Notes: generated from the letters alone by a model not told the origin. A stretch of DNA of 64,000 bases from Bettongia penicillata ogilbyi (GCA_023548195.1 JAJHZJ010000336.1:3142704-3206703), one strand, 5' to 3'. Shown: positions 45,099 to 58,442, counted from the stretch's first letter. Program-made: numbers and translations.

Positions 45099-45198
45099 GT
45101 GAAGATGACTATTCTCATTAAAGAGTCATGAAAAACTGAAAACTGCAATGATACATTGCTCTCTAAGTTTCTTCAAAGGTACCATGATTGTTTTAGAA
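45099..45198. repeat. Long inverted repeat, right arm
   Basis: Reverse complement of 44525-44622 with about 476 bp between the arms. No transposase frame is seen in the spacer. Confidence 0.85.
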
Positions 45199-45539
45199 CT
45201 TAGAAAAGCTTTTCTCTTCAACTCATGGGAACTGTTCATTACAAGTGCTGTTCATCAGTGTCTTTTGCGATGTGACATAGCTTCATAGTGACAATTTCTT
45301 TATAAGGTTCCTGGTCAATAGCTTTCCCAGCCTGAAGCCCTTCTTCCCTGACTGAAGACTCTTTCATCCAGATTAGCCATTTCAAGAGGGGCCTCAGCCA
45401 TGCTTACTTCATTCTGGGCTAAACTTCCTTTCCACGCTTCTCCACCTGTTCGTCAACTAACTGCTTTTTTGCTTCTGCTTTTTTCACCAGCCACAGGGGG
45501 CTGTGTGGAAATCTGACAGACAAGTCACTTCAGAATGAA

Positions 45540-45930
45540 ACTAATTAGTATTTAATGATACAAAGTAGAATAAATAGAGACAAGAAAACAACATAAACTA
45601 CAACAGCATAAAGGAAAATAATCACAAACAACAGAAAACGAATGCTTCAAAATTATAAAAGAACAAGACCGGCCCTAAAGAAGAGAAATGAAAAGTCCCC
45701 ACATTCCTCTGAAGAAGTGGCAGAATCCACCGATGTGGCACACTGCAAATGATGTTATTTTTTTTTCAATGTATTAGCTGGGTTTGCTGAATTATTTTCT
45801 TCTTTTTTTTAACCCTTTGTTATTATAAAGACTAGATCTCTGTGAGAGAGGAGGAATACACTGGGAACACCTGGCAATGTATAATCAAAAGTCTATTTTT
45901 AAACACGTAGGTATTCAACAAATATGAGTT
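45540..45930 (+). mobile_element. Old L1 3' UTR
   Basis: 'gatgtggcacactgcaaatg', 'tagctgggtttgctgaatta', then a T-rich stretch and 'ctttgttattataaagacta'; comparable with 52190-52300. Confidence 0.5.
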
Positions 45931-46269
45931 TTCAACAGAACAGAAAAGATCTCTGGTAACATCTGGCATTAATTTATGATAAAAATCATTAAAAGAAACA
46001 GGGGAGGAATTATTCCTTAGTTATCTACTTGAACTAAGATCTGGCACATTACATATAAAACAGAAAAACACTAGAAACATTCCAACTTAAAAATAGGCAC
46101 AAAACAAAGCAACTTACTTTCAAAATTCCTATTTAACTTATTAGAATCACTAGTAATTACAATAAGACAGGAAAGAAAACTTAACGAGAATTAAAATATA
46201 AGTAATTAAAAAATTGTTTGTATGTGGCATGTGTATCTAAAAAACTTAGTCACAACAACAAAAACTAAG

Positions 46270-47160
46270 AGGAATTCAGCAGGGAAGATACAGATGAGAA
46301 ACAATCATCATTCTCATATGCTAGAAATCAAAATGAGAAAACATGATAAGAAAAAAGATACCCTAATTTACAATTAAATAACATTTGAGAATTATCCTAT
46401 CAATATATAGCAACCTTTATAAAAATAACTATAAAATTTCATGGACAAAAGTAAAGATAGACCTAATAATACAGTAACATTTAATATTCAAGAAAAAGTT
46501 GAGTTAACACAAGTAACAAAAATACTTCCCCACCCAAATGAATTAATAATTTTCAAGATACCAATTTTGCCTTATAAAACTATAAACAATCAAAATAAGA
46601 TTTCTATAAAAAAAATTAATGGGCAAGAATCTTAAAGGAATACTTTGAGGGGGGAAAAGGTGATGGATGTGGATTTATCCACTTAGGATTACAGAAAAAT
46701 ATATAAACTTACATATTGCTGGTGGAGTCTGCAATCTCCTTGGCGAGCAATCTGGTACTGGAAGAATTATAAATCATATTATCTGATCTAAAAACACTAT
46801 CACAATACCAAGAATATTATAAAAAAGGATCCTTCTGTTCAAAAATATTCATAGCAGCATTATTTTTAATGGCAAAAAACTGCAAATAGCTTAAATTTTC
46901 AGCAACTGGAGTATCAACATACTGGAATGCTTTACTGCAATTAAGAATGACGAATACAAGAAATATAAGCCAAGTATGGAAAGATGTGAATTCATGTAAT
47001 TGAAGAAGGTAGAACTGGAAGATCAGTTTACATGCATACTGTTTACAGCAATATCAAAGGAAAATGCAAATATAAATGCAGGGAAGAATAGACAAACACT
47101 ATGGAGAGAGAGAGGGAAGGAACGACTTTTCAATTAAAGCAATTTTTTAAAAAGTTATTA
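46270..47160 (+). mobile_element. Old L1 ORF2 region
   Basis: Decayed sense ORF2: 'caaatgaattaataattttc' and 'ccttataaaactataaacaa', then 'ttgctggtggagtctgcaat', 'ttcatagcagcattattttt' and 'atggaaagatgtgaattcat'. Very many substitutions. Confidence 0.6.
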
Positions 47161-49029
47161 ATTTAAGCTTAGTTAACATTATTATTGCTTAAGTTTATGT
47201 TATTTTAAAATTGGCTAAATAAATTAATAAGGAAATCTCTCAATTAATAAGATTCAGGTTGCTTCTAGCTCTTAATCTATGATCTAAGATCTTAAATTAA
47301 GGTGTGCACAGGCGAAGATTTTAATACCTGGCTGGTCTCCTCTACCTAGTCTGACCTCTGTATTCTTTTGGAGGGCAGGAAAAAGGAAAGTATACTTGGA
47401 ATTGATCTCATGATTTTCCCCCCTCCTACTACATCTTTCAGGAAGGCCACATATCTCAAAGCCTCCAGAGTTTGGAGATGCCAAGGAGAACTACTATTGC
47501 AGAAACTAAGAACTCTGAGGCAAGTGGTTTGGAGGCATTTCTAGGGTCCTAGAAACAAAAAGATTCTCTTACTTGGGAGAATGTGGAGTTGTAAGTTAAG
47601 GCAAGATGTCAAGGAATCTGCCAAACTTTATGTTTGTGTATAATGTAATGTATATGGAATATTCACCAACCCATAAGACACTATTTTCCTTCTAAAAAAG
47701 AGGCCCCTAGGACGACAAGAAGCAAGCCTAGGGGTGGATGGTGAACTCTACTCAGTGAGTTACAGCTGCAATTACTTCCCTCTTTCTTTGACTCTCCAGA
47801 CTGCACGCTTAAGACCTGCTGCCCCCTTCTAGTCCAGTTTATCTTCACCCTAACATGACCAACCAACTTTAAATCTTTAAAGATCAGTTCTGAAACCCAA
47901 GATTCTATGTTTAAATGCTTTGGAAATAAGCTACAATTCAGTGAAAACAACCCACAAAGGAGAACAAGTTTTTAGTCAAATAAACATGAACCTATCAACA
48001 TACAAAGAACAAGAAAAAAGAGAATTCTACATGCCAATTAACAGCTGGAATGAACAGAAGGGAAAGGATACAGTGAGATAATGTATAGGCTGCTGGTCTC
48101 ATCCTTCTGAGAGGTTACATTCTGTCCAGAATGCTCCAGCAGAGTTTGGAAGAACTGCTTACACTAAGAATCTAAGAGCAGGATATATGCACATAATGTA
48201 AGAACAAAAAGAAACGTCCTTCTCCTTTGTAATTTCATTTTAACATTCTATCTCCTGCATGGAAAAAGGAAGCCATAGGAGACAAGAGCCTAGAAGCTTT
48301 AAAGTGGTACAAAACTGTGGAATTCAGCCCCCTCCCTTCCCCAGCCCCCTCCTCTCCATACACATGCACCAAAGACAAGATGCTTTGAAAGGAAAGAAAT
48401 CCCAGGGGCACTACTACACAAAGGCCCCACTGCAGGGTTTCAAATTGGTCTCCTCCAGGGACATGGCCTAAACACAAGGCTTTCTCTCCTCTTCTCAACC
48501 CTTCCCCCAACGTGTGAAAAAAACGATTATGAATACTGGAAAGCTGCTGGGCTTTTGTGGCTCTGAGACAAAGTCCTTCCCAGAATAGTGGTGACTCTTC
48601 GTTCTTCAACCTGATCAAGGAGGTATTGGAAGGGAGGGAGAGAGAAGGCCTTTACATTCTTAAAAACAGGTTTAATGACTGCAGTTCTCAATTCTTCAAG
48701 ATCAATTCTGACAGCATTCAAAATGGACTGAGGGAGGCTTTTAGTGAAACTTCCTACAAGTTCTGTTTGCTACTGATTTTGCTATATTTGGTTTTAAGCC
48801 ATTGTTAAAAAAAATAATGAATGTGCTGTGCAAGTTGGTAAAAAATTTTTGATAAAGCAAGAAAAGACATACTCTTTATAAAACCTTGAGGAAAATAATG
48901 TAAGGAAACTTCGATATTTTACCTAAAATCAAAGAAATTATGAAGCTTAGTATAGTGATCAAAAAGGCCTCAAAATTGTTTCCTTATGTGCTCTTTTAAA
49001 AATGTCAGGCTCCCTTTTTCCACTGCTAC

Positions 49030-49150
49030 AATTTAATTAAACAAGCACTTATTAAGCACTATATGCTAGGTTCAGTCCTCATTAAACTTATATTCTACAG
49101 GGGTATAAACCCAATTAAGGAAATATAAAATGTATTCAAGATAATTGGAG
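49030..49150 (-). mobile_element. L2-related fragment
   Basis: 'aacaagcacttattaagcac', 'tatatgctaggttcagtcct', 'aaacttatattctacagggg'. Confidence 0.5.
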
Positions 49151-50144
49151 GAGGAAGAACGACACATTAACAATCTGAGTAAACTAAGAGGTCAAAGAAA
49201 AATGCTTTTTATAAATAACAAGCTTAGCTATCATCCAGTGTGTATCCATGAGAAGGAACAAGAAATGTGGACAGCAGACTAGTGAGCTGGCTGACTGCTT
49301 CAGCACATTGCAGGGGGTGGGGGAAGGAGATGAGGGGTGGTAAATCCCAACTTTAAGGATTCATCACTAACATGAATTGATCAAGGGCTGCAGAAATTTC
49401 AATCCTCATTCACTTGCTTCATGATGCATTTAGTGGGGAGTAGAAGGTGGGCAACAACTGCCATCTTACAGTTTTCCCTTATGTATACACCAAGTGTCAC
49501 AACACTGGCAGCATGTCTTCTCTTTTCTCTCTCTACCCAAAGGTTATGGTTATTAACTCAAAAATTAAATTCAACCAACACTACACCTACTATGTGCAAA
49601 AAAATTATTCTAGATATGAAGGCTCTATGCCAAGAAATCTTAAAATATGGGTTCTGCTTTAGAAAGTGGCAAGAGCACAGCACCTAATATATACTCCAGT
49701 CCAACAGACCAGACAGTAAGACTCACTGAACATTCTGCAAAGCTGTTGCAGATGTGTGGACCATGGAACAAAGAAGAGACTCACAGAGGATAAAAGTCAC
49801 GCAGCACATCACCAAGCCACAGGAAGTTCCTGGAGCCTAAGAGGAGAGCCTAACTGTTGGACTTCAAGTCATCCAGTCTGAACTTATGGACAGCACTGGG
49901 TGGGCCAGCCCTCCTGAGTTCAGTTAAACCCATTTGGACCCTACTTTTGATCAGGTCTGAGCTCTGTCAAGTGTTTTCTTTTTCTTTCCAAGTGCCTTCA
50001 TCAATTTTGACACTTGTCACTGCAAAAGAGAAATCTTCTGTATAAGGGTCTGTGGCCAGGCAAATTCCAGATAAGAGAGCAAACTTGATTGCAACAAACC
50101 TCTATAGCTCTATAGTGAAAGCGGAGGTACGTTTGTGTAAACGG

Positions 50145-50395
50145 CTACTGCTCAAATACGGCACTGGGTGTGGAGTCAGGAAGACCTAAATTCAGTTTAG
50201 CAGTGTGATCCTGGCTGGGCAAGTTACTTAGCTTAGCCTCTGTTGGTTTCAATTTTCTCAACTGTAATGTAAGGATGATGGTAACAGCACTTACCTCAAA
50301 GGGCTGGGAAGATGGAGTGAGATAACACTTGTAAAAAACACTGAGCACAGAGCCTGGTACATAGGAGGCACCACATAGGTGTTTATTTCCTTTTT
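50145..50395 (+). mobile_element. MIR/THER-type SINE
   Basis: 'gtgtggagtcaggaagacct', 'gcaagttacttagcttagcc', 'tttctcaactgtaatgtaag', 'gagataacacttgtaaaaaa' and 'gagcctggtacataggaggc'. Confidence 0.75.
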
Positions 50396-51084
50396 CTTCC
50401 CCTTGCCTCAGGAGAGATGGGAAGCTCTCAGAAAGAAATTCTGAGGTCATGAATCAATTTGAATAGGGGAGGAGGAGATATCAAAGAGACTATTATAGAT
50501 ATGCACAGGGAACTCACTAACTTACGATTTTAAAAAAATCTGTCACTTTTCTCGGCTCCTTTGCAGAAATGGGGGAGGGAGGGGATGTGAGTGGGGTCCA
50601 TAGGTAAGGAACACTGCCGGTTAACACTGGGCTTTTCCAATATGTTGATTAGTTTTACTAAACTTGGGAGAGCAGAGTGCTATGTTGAGAAATGAAGGTG
50701 ATAAAACCTTAAAGATCACAAAAGCTAGAAGCAAGGGCAGGTGATGGAGGGCGAACATGAAGGTGTTTGCAGGGTACTGGAAGAAGGGTGTTGGGAATGC
50801 TACAAAACCCAAGAGCTGGTGAGGACAGCTCAAGATAACAAAGGGAGGCTCCAAGAAGGGGAAAGGTTGCTATTCAATAGGGGAGATGAGGCAATGACAC
50901 TGATGATAAGAAGCTGGAATTCCACTTAGCTATTATTTGGCTTCTACTTTTCTGGCCAAGGAAAATGACCTTCGTACTGGAAAGAAGGGAATAACAATGA
51001 CTAACGTGGAGTTGATACCCAAGATAAATGTGGAGTCTGTGAACAAGTAGCAAGCTGCCCTTTAATAAAAGATATGTTATGTAG

Positions 51085-51245
51085 CATTTCACATATATTA
51101 TCTCATTCGTCTCACCACAGTCCTGCAGCTGTTATTATCATCTCCACATAAAATATGAGGAATCAGGCTCAGAGACATTAAGTGATAAAGTGGAAGGATC
51201 CGAACCCAGATCTTGCTAACTCCACTATGCCATGCTGTCTCCTTG
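51085..51245 (-). mobile_element. MIR3-like fragment
   Basis: 'catttcacatatattatctc', 'tgttattatcatctccacat', 'aggctcagagacattaagtg', 'gaacccagatcttgctaact'. Confidence 0.6.
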
Positions 51246-51379
51246 AGCTTCATCAGTTCAAGTTACCTGGCTCAGATGAACCACATCCTAGAGTACTAGA
51301 AAGGGACTGGAAGATGTAATTTCTTGGCCACTGATGGCAGAGAAGAGGAAAGATATGCAAGCTGCCTGCCCAGAAAAGA

Positions 51380-51640
51380 AAGAAAATAGAGTTTGAAAAG
51401 TACAGGCCAATCAGTCTGACCTCAAATCCAAAAAATGTAATGAAAGGAATAGTAAGTGAATCTGAAAAAAAAAAAAAGTGGTGGATACTTTATCCAAAAA
51501 AGATCATTCCTGACTAAGTTTCATTTCCTTTTTTAACTAAACTAGTAGATCATGGTGCTGCTGTAGATAATAATAACAGATGACCTAGATTTTCGCAAAA
51601 CATATGACAATCTCTCATGTTATTACTGTGGAAAGGACAG
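51380..51640 (+). mobile_element. CR1/L3-like LINE, RT part 1
   Basis: Sense frames preserve YRPISLTSNP-like sequence (51403-51430, 'tacaggccaatcagtctgac') and DLDFRKTYDNLS (about 51581-51616), which corresponds to the YLDFSKAFDTVSH RT motif of CR1-clade elements. Stops intervene. Confidence 0.55.
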
Positions 51641-51774
51641 CAAGAAATAGATTAGGCAATGGTATAATTAGTTAGGTTCCAGAAAGCTGGTAAAGATGAC
51701 AAAAGGTGTGAATAATACATATTGGAGGGGGTCCCAGAAACATAGGAACACCATTATACTATACATAGAATGGT

Positions 51775-52330
51775 GAAATGATCCAACCATTCTGGAAAGC
51801 ACTCTGAAATTATGCCAAGAATGTGCCAAAAGTGTCCATCCCTTCTGATCCAGAGATCTCACTGCTAGGTATATATTTCAATGAGATCAAAGATAGAAAG
51901 AAAAATCTCATATATACCAAAATACACACAACAGCATTGTTTTTCCAGCATATTTTTATAGTACCAAAGAACTGGGAACTAAGTAGGTACCCACTAACTG
52001 AGGAATGGCTAAACAAGCCAAGGTAGGCTATAAGAAATGAGGCATATAAAGAATTCAGAGGCATATGGGAAAATTTTTATGAAGTGACACATAAAAGTAG
52101 AAGCAGAAAACCAATATTCACACTGATTATAGCAATATAAAGAAAAAAGGCAAAACTGAACACTTTAATCCTCCTCTGTACAGATGGGAGGGTTATAGGA
52201 CTGACACACTGCATATACAGTCAGATTTAGTAGGTATGTTGGTTAGTTTGGATGAACTTTTTTTCCTTTATTTTGTATTCTTTGCTTAAAAAAAAAAAAG
52301 AATGGCTCAACGGATAGTGCTGAAGGACAT
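51775..52330 (+). mobile_element. Old L1 ORF2 end plus 3' UTR
   Basis: A 67-codon frame (51823-52026) reads MPKVSIPSDPEISLLGIYF and ends with TEEWLNKPR; a 3' UTR and an A-run (52288-52299) follow. It is inserted into the CR1/L3-like LINE. Confidence 0.75.
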
Positions 52331-52434
52331 ATTTGGAAATGAAGGTGATTTTAAAAACAAAAGAGAAATAAATTTTTTTGAATAATTAGGTAGATTAATA
52401 ACTGGTTGAATGGTTAGACCTAAACAGCAGTTAT

Positions 52435-52525
52435 TAATGTTGATTATGAAATCTGAAAGGAGTTCTCCAATGGAGTGCCCCCAACAGTCAGTGCTTAGCT
52501 CTGTATTGTTCAGTATTTTTTACCG
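52435..52525 (+). mobile_element. CR1/L3-like LINE, RT part 2
   Basis: 'gagtgcccccaacagtcagt', 'tctgtattgttcagtatttt' is a decayed version of the GVPQGSVLGPVLFNIF segment. It fits as a continuation of 51380-51640. Confidence 0.5.
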
Positions 52526-52670
52526 ATTCAATTCAATAACCATTTTAAAAATACCTACTATGTGCTAGGCATCATAACAAAGGTCTAAACAAAGTGCTGG
52601 GTATTAAATAAGAAAAAGATAGACCCTTGTCTCCTCAAGGAGCTTACAATCTAATGAAGACAACACACAA
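52520..52670 (-). mobile_element. L2-related fragment
   Basis: 'atacctactatgtgctaggc', 'caaggagcttacaatctaat': same motif as 18795 and 49030, here best preserved. Confidence 0.6.
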
Positions 52671-52999
52671 AAGGAAACTGAAATGGAGAGTGAGCTTGAA
52701 AGTCCAAATCCAGCCCTCTGTAAAGGAAGCTTTGGAAGGAGTTTAGTGCTCTACCCTCTTGCCCCCCAATCAGAAGAGAAAGGAGGCTGAGGGAGTCGGG
52801 GAAGAGTTCAGTAACCAAGGGTACATTACCAGCAATCTGATCAGTTTATCCTAGGAGGGGCATCTGGTTGGGGGTAAGGGATGGGAGTGTGGAAAGATGG
52901 GAGTGTGGAGCTGCAAATGAATGAACTGGATAAAGGCAGAGCTGGCATGTTTATCAAATATGAAGATACATTATATGGGGAGGGAAACATTTTGACAGC

Positions 53000-53350
53000 C
53001 AGGAGCCAAAAAGATCTTGATAGGCTACTAGGACATTGGGATTAATCTAATAAAATGACAATCAATAACATTACACCTATGTAAAGCAAATTCACAAGTA
53101 TAAGACATAGGAAGTGTGACTAGGAAACAGGCTGACTGAAAAAGATCTGGTTTTCTACTAATTGTAAGTTCAACAGGGGTGAACAGTGTCAAATGGAGGC
53201 TAAGAAATCCAATGTAATCTTGGGTTGAATTAAAAGCGGGACAGGAATCCACAGAGATTATAATTTTGGTATACTGTGCTCTCTGGTCAGACCACATCTT
53301 GCATACTATGTTAAATTCTGGGCAATACATTTTAGTAAGAACATTGATAA
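53000..53350 (+). mobile_element. CR1/L3-like LINE, 3' part 1
   Basis: 'ctctggtcagaccacatctt', 'tgttaaattctgggcaatac', 'attttagtaagaacattgat' match the conserved 3' domain of CR1/L3-type elements in mammals. Confidence 0.55.
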
Positions 53351-53669
53351 TTTATATAATATCCTTAGGAAGACAATAAGGAAGAAGAAAGACTTTGATA
53401 TTTGTGTAACCTTTTTTGTGACACACAGCCCCCTCTCTCACCACCCCGCCCCTCTCATTAAGTCTATGGACCTCTTTTCATAATAATGTTTTAAAATGAA
53501 TAAAATACAAAGTATTATAAAAGAAGACAATTTTATTGAAATTCAGTTATCAAAAAAATTTTAAAAATAAGTTCACAGATCTTAGGTTAAGAATCTATGC
53601 TTTATAATAATAGCTAATAATTATATAGCACTTAAAAAATCGAAAACCGTTTTTCATATGTTATCATTA

Positions 53670-53980
53670 GATTGAGAATTGATTGAAGAAACTGGGGATT
53701 TTAGTCTAGAGAAGATTTATGCAAGGTGATGATTGTCTTCAAGTACCTGAAAGGCTGTAACATGAAAGAGAAATTCGATTATGTCTTCTGGGTCCTCAAA
53801 GGCTGAACTAGGAATAAGTGTGGGTGAGTTACAAAGAGGCAGATGCAGACGTCATGCAAGGTAAACCTTGGTCATAATTAGAGCTGACCAAGTGGAATAG
53901 GCACCCTGGGGAGATGCAGCAGAGACTTTACTGCCTGTTAGGTACTGTCTGTAGTAACAACTCTGAAATTCTCTGGTTTT
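53670..53980 (+). mobile_element. CR1/L3-like LINE, 3' part 2
   Basis: 'actggggattttagtctaga', 'tgattgtcttcaagtacctg', 'aaggctgtaacatgaaagag', 'agagctgaccaagtggaata', in the order expected for the 3' end. It is separated from part 1 by about 320 bp of AT-rich sequence. Confidence 0.65.
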
Positions 53981-53989
53981 ATAAAATTA

Positions 53990-54290
53990 AAATTTCTCTG
54001 TAAAATCTTCCCTGCTCCCCATCCCCACTCTCATCAAAAATAAACTATGCTTTCCCTAAGGCCTTTTAAAGCACTTTGTTTAGACCTTTGTTAAAACATT
54101 AGTCACATACTGCACTATGTCAGATTCATCTGTATCCATGTATTATTCTCTACCAGATTGTAAGAACGTGAAGAGACTATGACCAACTCATTTTTGAATC
54201 CTCCAGATTCACAGGACAGTACCCAGAAGACAGTATTTGATGTTTATCTAAAACAAATATTTATTTATTGAATGGATGAATGAATTTTAT
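53990..54290 (+). mobile_element. L2 3' end
   Basis: 'ccttttaaagcactttgttt', 'accagattgtaagaacgtga', 'aggacagtacccagaagaca' and 'tatttattgaatggatgaat'. Confidence 0.6.
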
Positions 54291-56124
54291 GTAGTGAATT
54301 CTATCTCTTTGCAGACTATCCTAGAGGCATTCACCACAATACCTCCACATCTAAAAGGACAGGGCAGATAGATTTCCAGAGTTTCTAGTCTTGGATGACT
54401 ATTGAGTAATACCTTTTTCCTCCAAGCAAAGTACAGTAGGAAGACAGCATGGCATTGGTTCCATCAGCTTAATTTCCTTCTGCTAGGATGTATCTATATT
54501 GGTTAGACTTACACAAAATATTTGGAATTTCAAATGATAAAAGAATTATAAGGCTGGCCCTTCTGAGGAAGATGAATAAGTCATGCTGGTTCACAGTCAA
54601 ATTATACTCGACACCAAATAAAAGAAGGGAAATAATTTCAAGTCAAATAAAATTAAGAGATCCTTATATCAAACTCTGCCTATATTTACCAAAACGACCA
54701 AGGATTCAGGCTGCACTCGCATACCTGCTTTGTGACTACCCAAAAATATAACCATTTGATAAAAAAGTAGAATCTGGGAGTTTATTAGGTTTTTCCATTT
54801 AAGTCTTCTAACAATTCAAGATAAGGACATTTCTAAAATGTCATTTGTTAGAGTGATTTTATAGCAATCAAGAAACTAGATGCATTTAAAATAAAACCTC
54901 AAGAGTCCTATTTATTATATTTAGAAAGTTTCATGAGGGCAGGAAAACAGCTATGGAATTTTTCACCACTTCAGTTAAGCAGAATCTACCCAGTCCTACC
55001 ACTTCACTACAATCCACTTGAAAGTATGTAAAAATAATAATTAACATTTATATAGCCTACTTCCCTAGGTGAAACCTAGAATGTCAAACTCTGATGCAAC
55101 AAAGTTTTGTTTTCGGATAATAGACTTTTTGAAAACTAGTGGTTCTAAATGAAATACTTATGTCATTCCAACTCTTTCAGATGAAACCGCAGTATGTCAA
55201 AGGCATCACTACGAAGACTGTCTGTTTTTTTCCTACCAGAACATTTGGGCAAATGACCCTCTAAAGGACCTGGAGTCCTATATCAAAGTTGTGGCAAAGA
55301 TGCACTCTTGTAAAATTATTTTCTATTATGTGGCATTCACATGTACTTTGCCAAATATTGCATGCTCATTTCATCAATACAATTTTACATCCAACTCAAC
55401 TTCAAATACTTGTTAAACTCCTATTACATGTAAGGCATTGTGCTAGACACTTATGAAAGACCTCGAACCTGAGCACACCTGCAGTTCCTAAGGATATAAA
55501 ATGAATATCATAACCATAACATCTGGCAGGCTCTGAGAAAAATCAAACCTTTACTTTGACACTTTCCTTTAAAAGGTCTCACTTAAGAATGAGAACACAA
55601 ATACAATGATAGGAGTGGTAGCTTTCATGAATTCTTGAGGGTTGAGTTAGGATTTCAAAACTAAGAGGTAGGGGGAGGTGTGTTTGCGTGCGTGTGTGTG
55701 TCTGATATGAGCAGAGGCACGGAGGCAAGAAAGTATGGGACAATTTAGGAGAGTGTTGCACTTTGTGACAAACACAGAGTAGTAAATGAAGGGGGCTAAT
55801 GCAAGTTTATATAGGAAAATTAGTGCCAGACTGCAGAGGGCCTTGAATGCCATTCAAAGACGTTTAGATTTAGCCAACAAAGTCAGCAAGGTGATAAAAT
55901 CTGTGCATTAGGAAAAGTAATCTCACCATGAAGCACAGCACAGATTGGAGCAGGGAAACTGATTAGGAGTTTAGGCTAAGTGTAATAGGGTCTGAATTAG
56001 TCTGACAACAATATAAGTGATGCTATGAATGTAAAATATATACATTTAGGAATGTACATATGTAGGCAAAGAAGTGAAGATAAATGCAAGACATAGTTAA
56101 AATAAGATAAGACAGGATGAGGTG

Positions 56125-56330
56125 AATACACAAGGAACATAGATTGAGGGCAGGAAAGGACTTTTGGGACCATCTAGTCCAATCATTTTTCAGTTGAGGA
56201 AACTGAGGTTCAAAGAAGATAAGTTATTTTTCTAAAAAGTAATACAGCTAGTAAGCATCATGGGTGAGATATGAACCCAGGTCCTTTGACTTCAGAGTCA
56301 GGGTTCTTTTTAGTGTACTACGCCATCTCC
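56125..56330 (+). mobile_element. MIR/MAR-like SINE in L2
   Basis: 'ttttgggaccatctagtcca', 'tgaggaaactgaggttcaaa', 'gatatgaacccaggtccttt'. Confidence 0.7.
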
Positions 56331-56779
56331 AAAGAATGAGATGGAGAGAAAAAAATCAAAAATTACTCTGGACTTATAAATATGGATAACTTAGAGAATG
56401 GTAACCCCATTTAAACACCTTCAGTTTAAAGTGATGGTGGGGCATAAAAATACAGTTCTGGACTGCAGTGAAGAGAGACTTGAGGAAGGGAGACTAATCA
56501 AAAAGCTATTCCAATAGACCAGGTATGAGGTGATAAGAGTTTGCATCTGGGTATTAATAATGTCAGAAGAGAGAATAGGGTGCATATAAGAGATATTATA
56601 AAAAATAGGAATGATAGGACTTAGCAACCAACTGGATATGTGGGGTAAGAGTGAGGAATCAAGGATGACAACTAGGTTTTCCAGCCTGAGTGACTGAGAA
56701 CATGATAGTAACCTTGGCAGTAAAAGGAAATTAATAAGAAGGAAAGGTTTCAGGAAAAGGACAATGAATTGGGTTTCAG

Positions 56780-56890
56780 ATTTGTTGAGTTTTAATATAT
56801 GTATGTATATGTGCATATATATGTACATTCACACATATGTATATATATACACATGTGTATGTATATATGTATATGTATGTGCACCTATAT
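56780..56890. repeat. TATG/TATA microsatellite
   Basis: Imperfect TATG, CATA and TATA units; likely variable in length. It makes a spurious MYIYMHIYIHIL frame on the minus strand. Confidence 0.85.
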
Positions 56891-58442
56891 AAAGAAGTGA
56901 GTCTGGAAATCAGGAAAGAGGTTAAGGCTGGATAAATTTATCTGTACAGAGAAGATAACTGAATCCATAGGAGCTGACTGGGATCATAAGGAAAAATATG
57001 TTGAGAAGAGGAAGAAGGCTCAGGACAGAGTAAGCAACATCAGCGGAACAATGAGTGTGACCTGGATGAAGATCCAGCAAAGGAAATTGAGAGGAAGCAG
57101 TCAAACAGATAGGAGGAGAACCAGGGGAAATGAGAGTATCAAGAAGAGTCATTGACTGTCAAAGGCTGACAAGGGGTCAACAAGGATGAGGACTGAGAAA
57201 AGGCCATTTGATTCAGGTCAAAAAGGTTAAGAACCTCTTAACTAGATAATCTCTGAGGTCCTTTCCTACTCTGGGATTTTCTGAGAGTTAGGTATAAAAA
57301 TAAAGATTTAAGAAACCTTTCTTAACAGGTGGCATTTGAAACTGTGGAAATGGATGAGATCACCAAGGAAAAAAGTATATAAATAAAAGAGGGTCAAGGA
57401 CATAGTCTTAGGGATACCTATATTAAAAGGAGTGGAAGTTAGCAAGAGAGACAAAAAAAGATGCCATTACGGAAGCAGGAAAAGAACCAAAAGAGAATAG
57501 CATAGAAATCAAGAGAAGAGAAAATATTCAAAAGGAGAGGTGGTGTACAGTGTCAAATGCTATAGACAATTAAAGAGGATGAAAACTGAAAAGCATTGAA
57601 TCCGGCAATCAGAAGATGACCCTGGGGAGGTAGAGGAAGAAACTATGTTGTAAAGGATTAAAGAACAAGTATGTAGTCGTCAGAAACTAGAGACAGAGAA
57701 CATAGATTGTTCTTTCAAGAAGTGTCAGTGAAATGGATTTGAGAAAGGACAGTAACTGCTCCTGTGGATCTAGCAAGAGTATAGTTCATTTCCTCTCAGT
57801 GTTAAGTCTAGGTTAGAGGGCTCTGGATTTTGACCTCTCACAAAACAGCCCAATGTTCATTTTTCATTTTACCCAAAGAGGTATGGCTATAATATCTGTG
57901 GGTATTCATCACAATACACATTTATTTAGTGCTTTGACATTTACAAAGCATTTTCATCTTAAGAAAGCTATGCAAAACAAGGAAATAACCTTGACAGGAG
58001 AAAAGAGTGGTCAGAGACAAGTAGGCACCAAGAACAAATGGCAGGATCGGCAGACTAAATGATAATTGAAATGGGCCAGGTAAACTATGACTGGCATAGC
58101 CTATGCTTAAACTTGAATTTAGAGGACTAAGTCTTTGTACTGGTTATATTAATACCAGGTTGATTTAACAGAATTGCTGTCTTTCTGGTCTCCTTAAATC
58201 AATAACACACCCCTATTCCCTGTAAATGTCAAAAAGGCATACCTATTCCTGTCCACTGGTTGGATAGATAAAAGACTAGGGTCCTCTATCTGACGTGCAG
58301 GATAAACTTCGATACAATTAGATATAAGACAAAGGGTAAACTTGATCTTCCACATCCAAATTCCACCTTGCAAACCAACAACCCACTTTCCAGGTTTGCT
58401 GACACTACTTTTTCTTAATAGCGCTGAAGTTAATCAATGAAA

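Larger units (their letters stand above)
55395..57860 (-). mobile_element. Long L2 LINE, antisense, interrupted
   Basis: Starts with the 'gtaaggcattgtgctagaca' motif. It then runs as reverse complement of the L2 3' and RT regions: 'gagggccttgaatgccattc', 'atagaccaggtatgaggtga', 'gatgaagatccagcaaagga', 'gtcaaaggctgacaaggggt'. A MIR-type piece (56125-56330) and a TA/TG microsatellite (56780-56890) lie inside; from 57300 a second, partly overlapping L2 segment repeats the same region. Confidence 0.75.

Noticed and set aside
56421..56828. 135-codon minus-strand frame as a membrane protein
   Set aside because: It is antisense L2 plus a TATG microsatellite; hydrophobicity comes from the Leu/Ser-rich L2 frame.
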